Positions 28,849 to 37,781 of a stretch of DNA of 64,000 nt are shown in pieces. The notes below the pieces were generated by a model. The model had not been told where the DNA came from. It was given only the letters and a program-made list of their open reading frames with translations, and searched no databases. The first letter of the stretch is position 1. The number at the start of each line of letters is the position of its first letter. The translations under genes were made by a program, and so were the position numbers. The stretch comes from 62-47 sp049647485 (lineage in GTDB: Bacteria > Pseudomonadota > Alphaproteobacteria > Rhizobiales > Xanthobacteraceae), in the NCBI GenBank assembly GCA_049647485.1, contig JBARXT010000197.1, positions 1 to 64,000 of the forward strand. Reading direction: 5' to 3'.

Positions 28849-30405
28849 ATGCAAAGCGAGCGACAAGATTCGCCGACGACGACCGCCGGCACCAGTTCGA
28901 CGGTCGGTAGCCTGTTCCGCGCTCGCGCCGCGATCCAGCCGGCCGCGCCTGCCATCGAATATGGCGACAGAGCCGTCAGCTACGGCGAACTGAACGACCG
29001 GGTGAACCGCGCAAGCGCGTTGCTGGCCGCGCGTGGACTCAAGCGCGGCGACCGTGTCGCATTATTGTCGCGCAACCGCCCGGAATATCTCGAGATCGAA
29101 CTCGCGGCCGGACAACTTGGCGTCATCACCGCCTGCCTGAACTGGCGGCTGTCGAAGCGCGAACTGGTCTACTGCATCGAACTTGTTTCACCCAAACTGC
29201 TGATTGCGGAAGCGGAGTTGGTCGCGCCGCTGGACGGCGCGCTCTCGGTCCGCGACGTCGTGACGCTCGGCACGGATTACGAAAGGGCACTGCAAGCGCA
29301 GACCGGCGCACCATCGCCGATCGCGGCAGAGCCGGAAGACGGTCTCGTCATTCTCTACACCAGCGGTACCACTGGCCTGCCAAAAGGTGCAGTGATCTCG
29401 CATCGCGCGATGATGGCGCGCGCACTGGTGTTCTCATCCGAACTCAACATCGCGCACGATGAATCCTTCGTCGCCTGGGCGCCGTTGTTCCACATGGCTT
29501 CGACCGACCACGCGATTGCCACACTGTTGCGCGGCGGCACTGTGATCGTGGTCGACGGCTTCCAGGTCGCGCCGCTACTGTCCGCCGCCGCGCGCTACCG
29601 CATCGGCTGGTTCGTGCTGATCCCCGGCATGGTGGAGGCTCTTGTCGAGGGATTCCGCGCCGATCCCGTCACCGTGAAGGGTATCCGCACCTGCGGCGCG
29701 ATGGCCGACCTGGTGCCGCCGCAGGCCATCGCCGACATCACGCAGCTGTTGCAGGCGCCCTACATCAATAGCTTCGGGTCTACCGAGACCGGCCTGCCGC
29801 CGGCCAGCACCAACCTCATCGCGATCGGGGACATACCCGCAAGGCTGTCGAAACAGCAAAGCAGTTTCTGCGAGATCAAGCTGGTCGATCCCGACGACAA
29901 TGAGGTGGCGATAGGCCAGCCCGGCGAACTCGCCATGCGCGGGCCCACGCTGTTCTCCGGCTACTGGCAGGCGGACGAGACCAACGCGCGCGATTTTCGC
30001 GGCGGCTGGTTTCACATGGGCGACGTATTTCGCCGCAACTCCGACGGCACGCTCGATTTCGTGGATCGCGCCAAATACATGATCAAATCCGGCGGCGAGA
30101 ACGTCTATCCAGCCGAGATCGAACGCGTGCTGATGACCGATTCCCGCATCACCGAGGCCGCCGTGGTGCGCACCAAGGACGCCAAATGGGGCGAGGTGCC
30201 GGTCGCGTTCATCGCCCGCCGCGACGACAGCCTCACCGAGGCCGAACTGACCGCGATGTGCCGGCGCGATCTCGCCGGCTACAAATGCCCGCGACAGTTC
30301 CATTTCATCGACTTCGCGGACTTCCCACGCTCGACCAGCGGCAAGGTGCAGCGGCACGAGCTTGAGGCGCGGCTGACGCAAACCGCTTCCGCTGCCGCAA
30401 CATAG
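28849..30405 (+). CDS. AMP-forming acyl-CoA ligase
   Basis: This is a 518-residue ANL ligase with phosphate loop ILYTSGTTGLPKGAV, adenylate motif SFGSTETGLP, FHMGDVFRRNSDGTLDF, hinge FVDRAKYMIKSGGENVYPAEIE and catalytic Lys in STSGKVQRHE. The ATG at 28849 follows a GGAGG site 6 bases upstream, better than the frame start at 28795. It leads the thiolase-like/DUF35 genes with an 8-base gap, so they form one operon behind operator site 4. It probably makes the CoA ester that enters the pathway. Confidence 0.9.
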   Translation: MQSERQDSPTTTAGTSSTVGSLFRARAAIQPAAPAIEYGDRAVSYGELNDRVNRASALLAARGLKRGDRVALLSRNRPEYLEIELAAGQLGVITACLNWRLSKRELVYCIELVSPKLLIAEAELVAPLDGALSVRDVVTLGTDYERALQAQTGAPSPIAAEPEDGLVILYTSGTTGLPKGAVISHRAMMARALVFSSELNIAHDESFVAWAPLFHMASTDHAIATLLRGGTVIVVDGFQVAPLLSAAARYRIGWFVLIPGMVEALVEGFRADPVTVKGIRTCGAMADLVPPQAIADITQLLQAPYINSFGSTETGLPPASTNLIAIGDIPARLSKQQSSFCEIKLVDPDDNEVAIGQPGELAMRGPTLFSGYWQADETNARDFRGGWFHMGDVFRRNSDGTLDFVDRAKYMIKSGGENVYPAEIERVLMTDSRITEAAVVRTKDAKWGEVPVAFIARRDDSLTEAELTAMCRRDLAGYKCPRQFHFIDFADFPRSTSGKVQRHELEARLTQTASAAAT

Positions 30406-30413
30406 GAGATTTC

Positions 30414-31619
30414 ATGACCAAGGCTGCGGCCCTCGCCGGCCACAAGAATTCGTTGCGCGGACAGGTCGCCATTGTCGGCATCGGACTGTCGCCTGTCGGC
30501 AAGGTGCCGGGCCGCAGCCCGCTGTGGCTAGCCGCTGCCGCCGCCAAGCAGGCCCTGGCCGATGCGGGCATGCAGAAAAACGAAATCGACGGCGTGCTGG
30601 CGAGCCCGGCGATGGCCGCGCAATTTCATCGCTTCAGCGTCGCCTTCAGCGAATATTTCGGCGTGCAACCGACATTCTCCAACACGTTGCAGGTCTCGGG
30701 GGCGACCGCCGCCACCATGTTCAACATCGCGGCGGCGGCCATCCACGGCGGCCTCGCGGAAACCGTGCTGGTGGTCGGCGGCGACAGTCTGCTCTCAGGT
30801 CTTACGCCGGAACTGGCGCTACGCTCGCTCACCGAAAGCCGCGACCAGCAATACGAAATGCCATTCGGCATTCCGGTCGCCAACACCTTCGCGATGACCG
30901 CACATCGGCACATGAAGGAATTCGGCACCACCCCGGAGCAACTGGCACAGGTGGCGGTGACGCAGCGCCAGCACGCCGCGCGCACCCCCGGCGCGCAGCA
31001 GACCGCGCCGATCACCGTCGAGGACGTACTCAATTCGAAGATGGTGACGACGCCCTATCATAAGCTCGACTGTTCGCTGATTTCCGACGGCGGCGCGGCG
31101 TTCGTGCTGACGTCAGCCGAACGCGCGAAAGCGCTCGGCATCGAAAATCCGATCTACATTCTCGGCGGCGGCGAATGCTACACCCACGAGCACATCTTCC
31201 TGATGCCTTCGCTCACCACCACCGGCGCGGTGCAATCGAGCCGGAAGGCCTATGCGATGGCAGGCTATGGCCCGAAGGACATGCACACCGCCGGCGTCTA
31301 TGACTGCTTTACCGGCACCGTCATCATGATGCTGGAAGATCTCGGCTTCTGTCCCAAGGGAGAAGGCGGCCGTTTTGTCTCTGATGGTCAGATGACATAC
31401 GGTGGACAGATTCCCTCCAACACCCATGGCGGGCTGTTGTCGTTCGCACATTCCGGCATTCCCGGCTCGCTGTTCCATTTCCATGAAGTCGTCGCGCAAC
31501 TGCGCGGCGAATGCGGCGATCGGCAGGTCGCGGGCGCCGAACTCGGGCTGATCCACAGCCTCGGCGCCGGATTCGCCACCAACGCCACCACCATTCTCGG
31601 CACGGAGAACACGTTGTGA
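30414..31619 (+). CDS. SCP2/thiolase-like protein lacking the nucleophilic Cys (possible retro-aldolase subunit)
   Basis: This is a 401-residue thiolase-superfamily protein with VAIVGIGLSPVGK at the start, LVVGGDSLLSG, LISDGGAAFVLTSAERA, YDCFTGTVIMMLEDLGF and NTHGGLLSFAHSGIPG. In true thiolases the nucleophile lies in a CxSG stretch; here the aligned residues are QVSG (Gln93-Gly96), so cleavage by Claisen chemistry is unlikely. It is coupled to a DUF35 gene by a GTGA overlap, as in Ltp2-ChsH2-type retro-aldolases that cut tertiary 3-hydroxyacyl-CoAs. An AGGAG site precedes the ATG. The substrate is unknown. Confidence 0.87.
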   Translation: MTKAAALAGHKNSLRGQVAIVGIGLSPVGKVPGRSPLWLAAAAAKQALADAGMQKNEIDGVLASPAMAAQFHRFSVAFSEYFGVQPTFSNTLQVSGATAATMFNIAAAAIHGGLAETVLVVGGDSLLSGLTPELALRSLTESRDQQYEMPFGIPVANTFAMTAHRHMKEFGTTPEQLAQVAVTQRQHAARTPGAQQTAPITVEDVLNSKMVTTPYHKLDCSLISDGGAAFVLTSAERAKALGIENPIYILGGGECYTHEHIFLMPSLTTTGAVQSSRKAYAMAGYGPKDMHTAGVYDCFTGTVIMMLEDLGFCPKGEGGRFVSDGQMTYGGQIPSNTHGGLLSFAHSGIPGSLFHFHEVVAQLRGECGDRQVAGAELGLIHSLGAGFATNATTILGTENTL

Positions 31620-32035
31620 TCTCGCTAGAAGACGCCGCCCGCAAGCCGCTCCCCTCACCCGATGCCGATACCGCCACGCTGTGGTGCGGCCTGCGCGACG
31701 GCCAATTGCTGCTCCAGCACTGCGACGATTGCGGCAACGTGCAGTTCTATCAGCAAGGTTTTTGCCGCCATTGCAGCGGCGAGAACCTGACGCATCGACC
31801 GGCCAGCGGGCGCGGCAAGGTGCATTCCTTCAGCGTCGTCCACCGCGCGCCCGGCCCTGCCTTCAAGAATGACGTGCCCTATGCCGTGCTGCTGGTGGAA
31901 CTGGCCGAAGGCCCGCGGATGATTTCAACCTATACCGGCGGCGAGCCGGACGAGGTGAGGTTCGACATGGACGTCGTGCTGGTCTGCGAACCGGTGTCCG
32001 GCGACATCGCCCTGCCCCGTTTCAGGCGGGCCTGA
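31616..32035 (+). CDS. DUF35 (zinc ribbon plus OB-fold) acyl-CoA-associated protein, GTG start
   Basis: This 139-residue protein has an N-terminal zinc ribbon with two CxxC pairs (HCDDCGN, FCRHCSG) and an OB-fold (GKVHSFSVVHRAPGPAF, PYAVLLVELAEGPRM, DMDVVLVCEP). DUF35 proteins bind acyl-CoA and are obligate partners of thiolase-like enzymes. The GTG at 31616 overlaps the thiolase stop, giving translational coupling and fixing the start; the longer open frame is out-of-frame thiolase sequence. Its function follows its partner: a scaffold or subunit of a C-C cleaving complex. Confidence 0.88.
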   Translation: MISLEDAARKPLPSPDADTATLWCGLRDGQLLLQHCDDCGNVQFYQQGFCRHCSGENLTHRPASGRGKVHSFSVVHRAPGPAFKNDVPYAVLLVELAEGPRMISTYTGGEPDEVRFDMDVVLVCEPVSGDIALPRFRRA

Positions 32036-32085
32036 CCTCATTAGCCACTCGACGCGAGTGAGCCAAAAAGACGCTTGGGCATAAT

Positions 32086-32101
32086 TCTAACAGTTGTTAG
32101 A
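32086..32101. promoter_or_regulatory. Operator site 5a: TCTAACA-GT-TGTTAGA
   Basis: This perfect copy of the island's palindrome lies 73 bases upstream of the acyl-CoA dehydrogenase start, in the gap after the DUF35 gene. It shows that the downstream operon has its own regulated promoter. Confidence 0.83.
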
Positions 32102-32103
32102 TT

Positions 32104-32119
32104 TTGAACACCTGTTAGA
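32104..32119. promoter_or_regulatory. Operator site 5b: TTGAACA-CC-TGTTAGA (two mismatches)
   Basis: This second, weaker copy lies immediately next to site 5a, with centres 18 bases apart. The right arm is exact; the left arm differs at two bases. It suggests cooperative binding by two dimers. Confidence 0.68.
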
Positions 32120-32173
32120 TTGCAACGGCCGGGGCTTGTCCCTAAGCTCGCGCCGCCTTCACCGGAACCTGCC

Positions 32174-33337
32174 ATGGATTTCGACCTCACCACCGAACAG
32201 CAGCAAATCCTCGATTACGGCAACAGCGTTGCCAGGCAATACGACCGCCGCTACTGGCTCGATTGCGCGGAGAAACGCGAATTTCCCGTCGCGCTCTATC
32301 GGAAGGTGGCGTTGGACGGCTTCGTCGGCATGATGGTGCCGGAACAATATGGCGGCGCCGGTCAGGGCATGACCGAGATGCACCTGTTCCTCGAGGGGCT
32401 CTCCAACAACGGCATTCCGCTGTTAAATCTCGTGGTCGGCGCCACCATGAGCCTCGGCCTGATCGCCAAATACGGCACCGAGGCGCAGAAACAGCGTTTC
32501 CTGCCCGACGCCTGCGCCGGCAAGACCCGTTTTTGCTTCGCCATCACCGAGCCCGATGCCGGCACCAACTCGATGCGCATCACCACGCTGGCGAAGCGCA
32601 ACGGCAATCGTTTCTCGCTGAACGGCCAAAAGACCTTCATCACCGACGCCGACGGCTCCGACTACGTACTGGTGGTGGCACGCACCATTCCGCATACCGA
32701 AGTGAAGCGGAAGACCGACGGTTTCACGCTGTTCATTGTCGACCTCAAGGCCAAGGGCGTCAGCAAGCAATACATTCCGGTCAGCATTCCCGCGCCGGAA
32801 ACCCAGTGGCAACTGTTCTTCGACGATGTCGATCTCGGGCCGGAAGACGCCATCGGCGAGATCGATCGCGGCTTCGAAATCCTGTTCAAGAGCCTCAACC
32901 CGGAGCGCATTCTGGTCGGATCGATCTGCTGCGGGCTCGGCCGCTACGCGCTCAATCGCGCAGTCGCGTATGCCAGCGAACGCAAGGTGTTCAACAATAC
33001 GCCGATCGGCGCCTATCAGGGCCTGCAACACCCACTCGCCAGCGCTTATACCGACGTCGAAATGGCTTCGCTGATGACGCTGAAGGCCGCGTGGGTGTTC
33101 GATCAAGGCCGCGAGGCTGGCGAATTCTCCAACATGGCGAAACTCGCCGCCGCCGATGCCGGCACCAAGGCGGTGGACACCGCACTGCAATGCTTCGGCG
33201 GCAACGGCTTCACCAAGGAATACGGCATCTTCGACATCTATCCGCTGGTACGGCTGCTGAAGACCGCGCCCCTCAACCGCGAAATGCTTCTCAACTACAT
33301 CGGTGAGCGCGTCATGGGCTTGCCACGCAGCTATTAG
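32174..33337 (+). CDS. Acyl-CoA dehydrogenase
   Basis: This is a 387-residue acyl-CoA dehydrogenase with FAITEPDAGTNSMRITTLAK, QKTFITDADGSDYV, LNPERILVGSICCGLGRYAL and CFGGNGFTKEYGIFDIYPLV. The C-terminus lacks the EGT motif (LLKTAPLNREM), so the base is expected in the NPER segment. The ATG at 32174 gives the family start MDFDLTTEQQQI; the frame start at 32120 lies in the second operator. It is the first gene of the carboxylase operon, 12 bases before the beta subunit, and probably provides the enoyl-CoA that is then carboxylated, as in leucine catabolism. Confidence 0.92.
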   Translation: MDFDLTTEQQQILDYGNSVARQYDRRYWLDCAEKREFPVALYRKVALDGFVGMMVPEQYGGAGQGMTEMHLFLEGLSNNGIPLLNLVVGATMSLGLIAKYGTEAQKQRFLPDACAGKTRFCFAITEPDAGTNSMRITTLAKRNGNRFSLNGQKTFITDADGSDYVLVVARTIPHTEVKRKTDGFTLFIVDLKAKGVSKQYIPVSIPAPETQWQLFFDDVDLGPEDAIGEIDRGFEILFKSLNPERILVGSICCGLGRYALNRAVAYASERKVFNNTPIGAYQGLQHPLASAYTDVEMASLMTLKAAWVFDQGREAGEFSNMAKLAAADAGTKAVDTALQCFGGNGFTKEYGIFDIYPLVRLLKTAPLNREMLLNYIGERVMGLPRSY

Positions 33338-33349
33338 GACCGTGCCGCA

Positions 33350-34957
33350 ATGGCTGTGATGAAATCCGACATCTCGACGACAAGCGACGAATATCGCCGC
33401 AACCACGAGGTCTATCGCGAGCGCATCGGCGATCTGCATCGGCGGCGTGCTGCCGCTATGCTGGGCGGGCCGGAGCGGGCCCGAAAGCTGCACAAGGAAC
33501 GCAAGCAACTGTTGCCGCGCGAGCGCATCGCCGCGCTGATGGACCCCGGCTCGCCATTCCTCGAGTTCAGTCAGTTGGCCGGCGAAGGCATGTATGAGGG
33601 CGTGCCGCCCGGCGGCAGCATCATCACCGGCGTCGGCATCGTCTCCGGCCGCCCGTGCATGATCATTGCCAACGACGCCACCGTGAAAGGCGGCACCTAT
33701 TACGGCATCACCTGCAAGAAGCACGTCCGCGCCCAGCACTTCGCCTGGAAGCATCGCCTGCCCTGCATCACCCTGGTGCAATCCGGCGGCGCCAACCTGC
33801 CCGAGCAGCCGAGCATCTTTCCGGATGAGGGTCAGTTCGGCTCGATTTTCTACAACCAGATCCGCATGTCCGGCGAAGGCATCCCGCAGATCGCCATTGT
33901 GCACGGCCCCTCCACCGCCGGCGGCGCGTATATGCCGGCGCTGTGCGACGAAACCGTGATCGTGCGCAATCAGGGCGCGATGTTTCTCGGCGGACCGCAG
34001 CTCGTCTATGCCGCGACCAAGGAAGAAGTCGGCGTCGAGGCACTGGGCGGCGGCGAGATGCACAGCCGCATCAGCGGCGTCACCGATCATCTGGCGGAGA
34101 ACGACAGCCACGCCATCGCCATCACCCGCGATATCGTGGCGAACCTCGGCGACATCCCGCAGCAACGCTGGCAGGTGGCCAAACCACGACCGCCGCGCTT
34201 CGACCCGAACGAAATCTACGGTCTCGTCAGTGCCGACCCGCGCATTCCCACCAACAGCCGCGATATCATCGCGCGGCTGGTGGATGGCAGCGAGTTTCAC
34301 GAATTCAAGCCGCTCTACGGTGACACGCTGATCACCGGCTTCGCCCGCATCATGGGTTTCGAGATCGGCATTCTCTGCAACAATGGCGTGCTGTTCTCCG
34401 AAAGCGCGCTGAAGGCGACGCATTTCATCGACCTGTGCTGCAAGCGCGGCATTCCACTGCTGTTCATGGCGGACGTCACCGGCTTCATGGTCGGCCGCGA
34501 AGCCGAAGAAGGCGGCATCTCCAAGCATGGCGCCAAGATGATCACCGCCATGGCCAGCGCCGACGTGCCGAAATACACGCTGATCATCGGCAATTCTTAC
34601 GGCGCCGGCTACATGTCGATGTGCGGCCGCCCGATGAAGCCCAACGCCATGATGATGTGGCCGAACGGCCGCTCCGCGATCATGGGGCCGGATCAAGCAG
34701 CCAACACCCTCGCCATGGTCAAGGACGAAGCCCACAAGCGCGAAGGTACGAGTTGGACCGAAGTGGAACGCGAAGCCTATCGCGCGCCGGTGCGCCAGCA
34801 GTTCGAGGATTTCGCCAGTGCTTATAACTTCGCGCGCAATATCTGGTGCGACATGGTGATCGACCCGATCGAAACCCGCAACGTGATGGCGCTCCTGCTC
34901 GATCTGGCCGGCCGAACGCCGCCAAAAGACACGCGCGTCGGCGTGCTTCGGATGTGA
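33350..34957 (+). CDS. Acyl-CoA carboxylase beta subunit (methylcrotonyl/geranyl-CoA carboxylase-like)
   Basis: This 535-residue carboxyltransferase subunit shows LLPRERIAALMDPGSPFLE, ANDATVKGGTYYGITCKKH, HGPSTAGGAYMPALCDE and NSYGAGYMSMCGRPM. These are 3-methylcrotonyl-CoA carboxylase beta-type signatures, and closer to that family than the copy at 9853-11475. It follows the acyl-CoA dehydrogenase by 12 bases and precedes the alpha subunit by 16. The order dehydrogenase, beta, alpha, hydratase mirrors the leucine/isovalerate and acyclic terpene operons. Confidence 0.92.
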   Translation: MAVMKSDISTTSDEYRRNHEVYRERIGDLHRRRAAAMLGGPERARKLHKERKQLLPRERIAALMDPGSPFLEFSQLAGEGMYEGVPPGGSIITGVGIVSGRPCMIIANDATVKGGTYYGITCKKHVRAQHFAWKHRLPCITLVQSGGANLPEQPSIFPDEGQFGSIFYNQIRMSGEGIPQIAIVHGPSTAGGAYMPALCDETVIVRNQGAMFLGGPQLVYAATKEEVGVEALGGGEMHSRISGVTDHLAENDSHAIAITRDIVANLGDIPQQRWQVAKPRPPRFDPNEIYGLVSADPRIPTNSRDIIARLVDGSEFHEFKPLYGDTLITGFARIMGFEIGILCNNGVLFSESALKATHFIDLCCKRGIPLLFMADVTGFMVGREAEEGGISKHGAKMITAMASADVPKYTLIIGNSYGAGYMSMCGRPMKPNAMMMWPNGRSAIMGPDQAANTLAMVKDEAHKREGTSWTEVEREAYRAPVRQQFEDFASAYNFARNIWCDMVIDPIETRNVMALLLDLAGRTPPKDTRVGVLRM

Positions 34958-34973
34958 TGACGGAGGACGCGCC

Positions 34974-36971
34974 GTGTTCGACAAAATCCTGATCGCCAAT
35001 CGCGGCGAAATCGCCTGCCGGATCGCCCGCACCTGCCGGCGGCTCGGCGTCGCCGTCGCCGGCGTCCACTCCTCCGCCGACGCCGATGCGCTGCACGTGA
35101 AGGAGATCGGGGAGTCCATCGCCATCGGCGAGGCAGCCGCCGCCGACAGTTATCTGCGGATCGACGCGGTGATCGACGCAGCGAAAGCGACCGGCGCGCA
35201 GGCGATCCATCCCGGCTTCGGTTTCCTTGCCGAGAACGCGGCGTTCGCTCGCGCGGTGGAGGCCGCCGGCCTCGTCTTCATAGGCCCGACGCCGAACGTG
35301 ATCGAGCGGCTCGGCGACAAGGCAATGGCCAAGCAGGAAGCGGACGCCGCCGGCGTGCCGATCATTCCGGGCAGCACCACACCAAGCGAGGACAAGGCCG
35401 AAGTCGAGCGGATCGTGCGCGAGATCGGCCTGCCGGTGATGCTGAAGGCTGCGGCCGGCGGCGGCGGCAAGGGCATGCGCGTCGTCTCCACGCTCAATGG
35501 CCTCGCCGACGACATCGAATCCGCGATGCGCGAAGCTAGGAATGCCTTCGGCTCGGCCGGTCTGATCGTCGAGAAACTGATTCCGCACGGCCGCCACATC
35601 GAAATCCAGATTCTCGGCGACGGCAAAGGAAACGTCATCCATCTGTTCGAGCGCGAATGCACCTTGCAGCGCCGGCATCAGAAGGTGATCGAGGAAGCGC
35701 CGGCGGCGAACCTGCCGGCGGCGCTGCGCGATCGCATGGCAACGGACGCGGTGCGGCTTGGCAAGCGGTTGAACTATCGCGGCGCCGGCACCGTCGAATT
35801 CATCCTGCAGGACGACGCCTATTATTTCCTCGAGGTGAATCCGCGCTTGCAGGTCGAGCATCCGGTGACCGAGGGCATCACCGGCCTCGACATCGTCGAA
35901 CTGATGCTGCGCATCGCCTCCGGCGAGGGCCTGCCGCTGAAGCAGGAACAGATCGCTTGCCGCGGTCACGCCGTGGAGGCGCGTATCTGCGCCGAAGATC
36001 CTGCCGACAACTTCCTGCCAAGCACCGGTGACATCGTTCACGTCGGCTTCCCGGCTGGCGATATTCGCATTGAGACCGGTGTGGAAAGCGGCTCTGTCGT
36101 CACGCCCTATTACGATTCGATGCTGGCAAAGCTGATCGCCTTCGCGCCAACCCGCAACGAGGCGCTGGACAAGCTGCGCGGAGCTGTAGACGCAACCTCC
36201 ATCTTCGGCGTCACCACCAATCAAGTGTTCCTTGGCGGCCTGCTCGATTGGAAGGCAACGCGCGAGGCGACATTCCACACCCGATCGATCGACGAGAATA
36301 TCGACCAACTCACCGCGATGTCCTCGGACGTGGACCACGAGGCGCTCGCGCTCGGCGCCTGCTTCTGGATGATACGCCAGCGCGAGGCGGCGACGCGCGA
36401 TCCATGGCTATCTCGCGATTTGACCGGCTGGCACATGGCGGCGGGCGACGCCGGCCTGTCGCCTATACCGGAACTGCATCTGACCACGGCGAACCATAGC
36501 GCCGAAATTCGCTTCGCACCCGTGCAGCACGATGGCACGATGACCATCGGCGTCAACGACAATCAAGTGACGGTGCGGCTTGTTCCGGTCGGCGACGATC
36601 GTTTCAGCACCACTCTCGGTGCGCGCCGCGAAATCGTCCGCATCCATCAGGAGCAGAACGCCATTTTCGTCCACGACGGGCGCGGGGTTCACGCGATGCA
36701 GGCGCTGCCCTACCTCAGCTATATCAGTGCGACGGCCGAGACCAGCGGTGATCTGCGTGCGCCGATGACCGGCATGATCCTCAAGGTCAACGTCGCCGTC
36801 GGCGATAAAGTCCATACCGGCGACGTCGCGGCAGTGCTGGAATCGATGAAGATGGAATTGCGGATCGCGAGCGAGGTGGATGGCGTCGTTACCGCGGTCA
36901 ACTGCCGTGCCGGTGAAACCGTCGAGCGTAACGCCGTCGTCGTGGTGGTCGAGCCGGAGCCAACATCATAG
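34974..36971 (+). CDS. Acyl-CoA carboxylase alpha subunit (biotin carboxylase plus biotin carrier), GTG start
   Basis: This 665-residue protein opens FDKILIANRGEIACRIARTC and has the ATP-grasp loop AAAGGGGKGMR, VNPRLQVEHPVTEGITGLDI and a C-terminal carrier domain with ESMKM, biotin on Lys626. The start is GTG with GGAGG 7 bases upstream. It pairs with the preceding beta subunit. Both alpha subunits of the window have the same length, but they differ clearly in the region between the carboxylase and carrier domains, so they are not a recent duplication. Confidence 0.93.
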   Translation: MFDKILIANRGEIACRIARTCRRLGVAVAGVHSSADADALHVKEIGESIAIGEAAAADSYLRIDAVIDAAKATGAQAIHPGFGFLAENAAFARAVEAAGLVFIGPTPNVIERLGDKAMAKQEADAAGVPIIPGSTTPSEDKAEVERIVREIGLPVMLKAAAGGGGKGMRVVSTLNGLADDIESAMREARNAFGSAGLIVEKLIPHGRHIEIQILGDGKGNVIHLFERECTLQRRHQKVIEEAPAANLPAALRDRMATDAVRLGKRLNYRGAGTVEFILQDDAYYFLEVNPRLQVEHPVTEGITGLDIVELMLRIASGEGLPLKQEQIACRGHAVEARICAEDPADNFLPSTGDIVHVGFPAGDIRIETGVESGSVVTPYYDSMLAKLIAFAPTRNEALDKLRGAVDATSIFGVTTNQVFLGGLLDWKATREATFHTRSIDENIDQLTAMSSDVDHEALALGACFWMIRQREAATRDPWLSRDLTGWHMAAGDAGLSPIPELHLTTANHSAEIRFAPVQHDGTMTIGVNDNQVTVRLVPVGDDRFSTTLGARREIVRIHQEQNAIFVHDGRGVHAMQALPYLSYISATAETSGDLRAPMTGMILKVNVAVGDKVHTGDVAAVLESMKMELRIASEVDGVVTAVNCRAGETVERNAVVVVVEPEPTS

Positions 36972-37010
36972 TTGCGGCGTCGACGACGCGAAGCAAACAG
37001 GGAGCACGTC

Positions 37011-37772
37011 ATGAGACTGGGCAGCGTCAATTACGAGATCAAAGGCAAGATCGCGATCTTGACTCTGGACGAGCCGACCAAACTCAACGCCCTGACCACT
37101 GGCATCCGCGAGGGTATACTCGCTGGCTTGGCCCGCGCCGACGCTGATGAGAGCATTCGCGCCGTCATCATCACCGGCGGCGGCGACAAGGCGTTCTGTG
37201 CCGGCGCCGACATTAGCGGCTTTGAACTGGAAGCCGAGAAGGGCCGCAAATTTCTTGCCGCCGCGCTCGATGTGCTGGCGGCGCCGGAACGCTGCGGCAA
37301 GCCGGTGATCTCTGCCGTCAACGGCCTCGCCTACGGCGGCGGGTTCGAACTCGCGATGGCATCGGATTTCATCATCGCGTCCGACCGCGCCAAGTTTGCC
37401 GTCCCGGAAATCCAGCTCGGCCTGCTGCCCGGTTTCGCCATCGTCCGCCTCCACGACATCGTCGGCCGAGCGAAGGCGAAAGAACTCAGCATTCTAGGTG
37501 ATCCGATCAGTGCGTCGGAAGCCGAACGGATCGGGCTCGTGCTGCGTGTCGTGCCGCACGATACCCTGATGACCGAGGCGCTGGCCTTTGCCGACCGCAT
37601 CGCTGCCAAGCCGCGGCTTGCGGTGGCGATGGCGAAATCGTTCTACAACCGCGGCCTTGGCGGCGACGAGATGCGCCATGCCGTCGACGGCTTCCCTCTG
37701 CTGATGATGCATGAGGACGCGCGCGAAGGTATCGCCGCGTTTCGCGAGAAGCGCAAGCCAGCGTTCAAGTAG
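37011..37772 (+). CDS. Enoyl-CoA hydratase with both catalytic glutamates
   Basis: This is a 253-residue crotonase, the only one in the window with both glutamates: GGGFELAMASD and FAVPEIQLGLLPG. It should be a true hydratase, by position acting on the carboxylated enoyl-CoA, as methylglutaconyl-CoA hydratase or AtuE does. The usual GGTQRL after PG is replaced by FAIVRL. The ATG at 37011 has a GGGAG site; the frame start at 36972 directly abuts the carboxylase stop. It probably hands a 3-hydroxy-3-branched acyl-CoA to a lyase. Confidence 0.9.
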   Translation: MRLGSVNYEIKGKIAILTLDEPTKLNALTTGIREGILAGLARADADESIRAVIITGGGDKAFCAGADISGFELEAEKGRKFLAAALDVLAAPERCGKPVISAVNGLAYGGGFELAMASDFIIASDRAKFAVPEIQLGLLPGFAIVRLHDIVGRAKAKELSILGDPISASEAERIGLVLRVVPHDTLMTEALAFADRIAAKPRLAVAMAKSFYNRGLGGDEMRHAVDGFPLLMMHEDAREGIAAFREKRKPAFK

Positions 37773-37781
37773 ACGGCAGCC

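Noticed and set aside
32423..35125. A 900-codon open frame on the minus strand
   Set aside because: It runs antisense across two intact plus-strand enzymes (acyl-CoA dehydrogenase and carboxylase beta) and has no recognisable motif; it is a GC-rich shadow frame.
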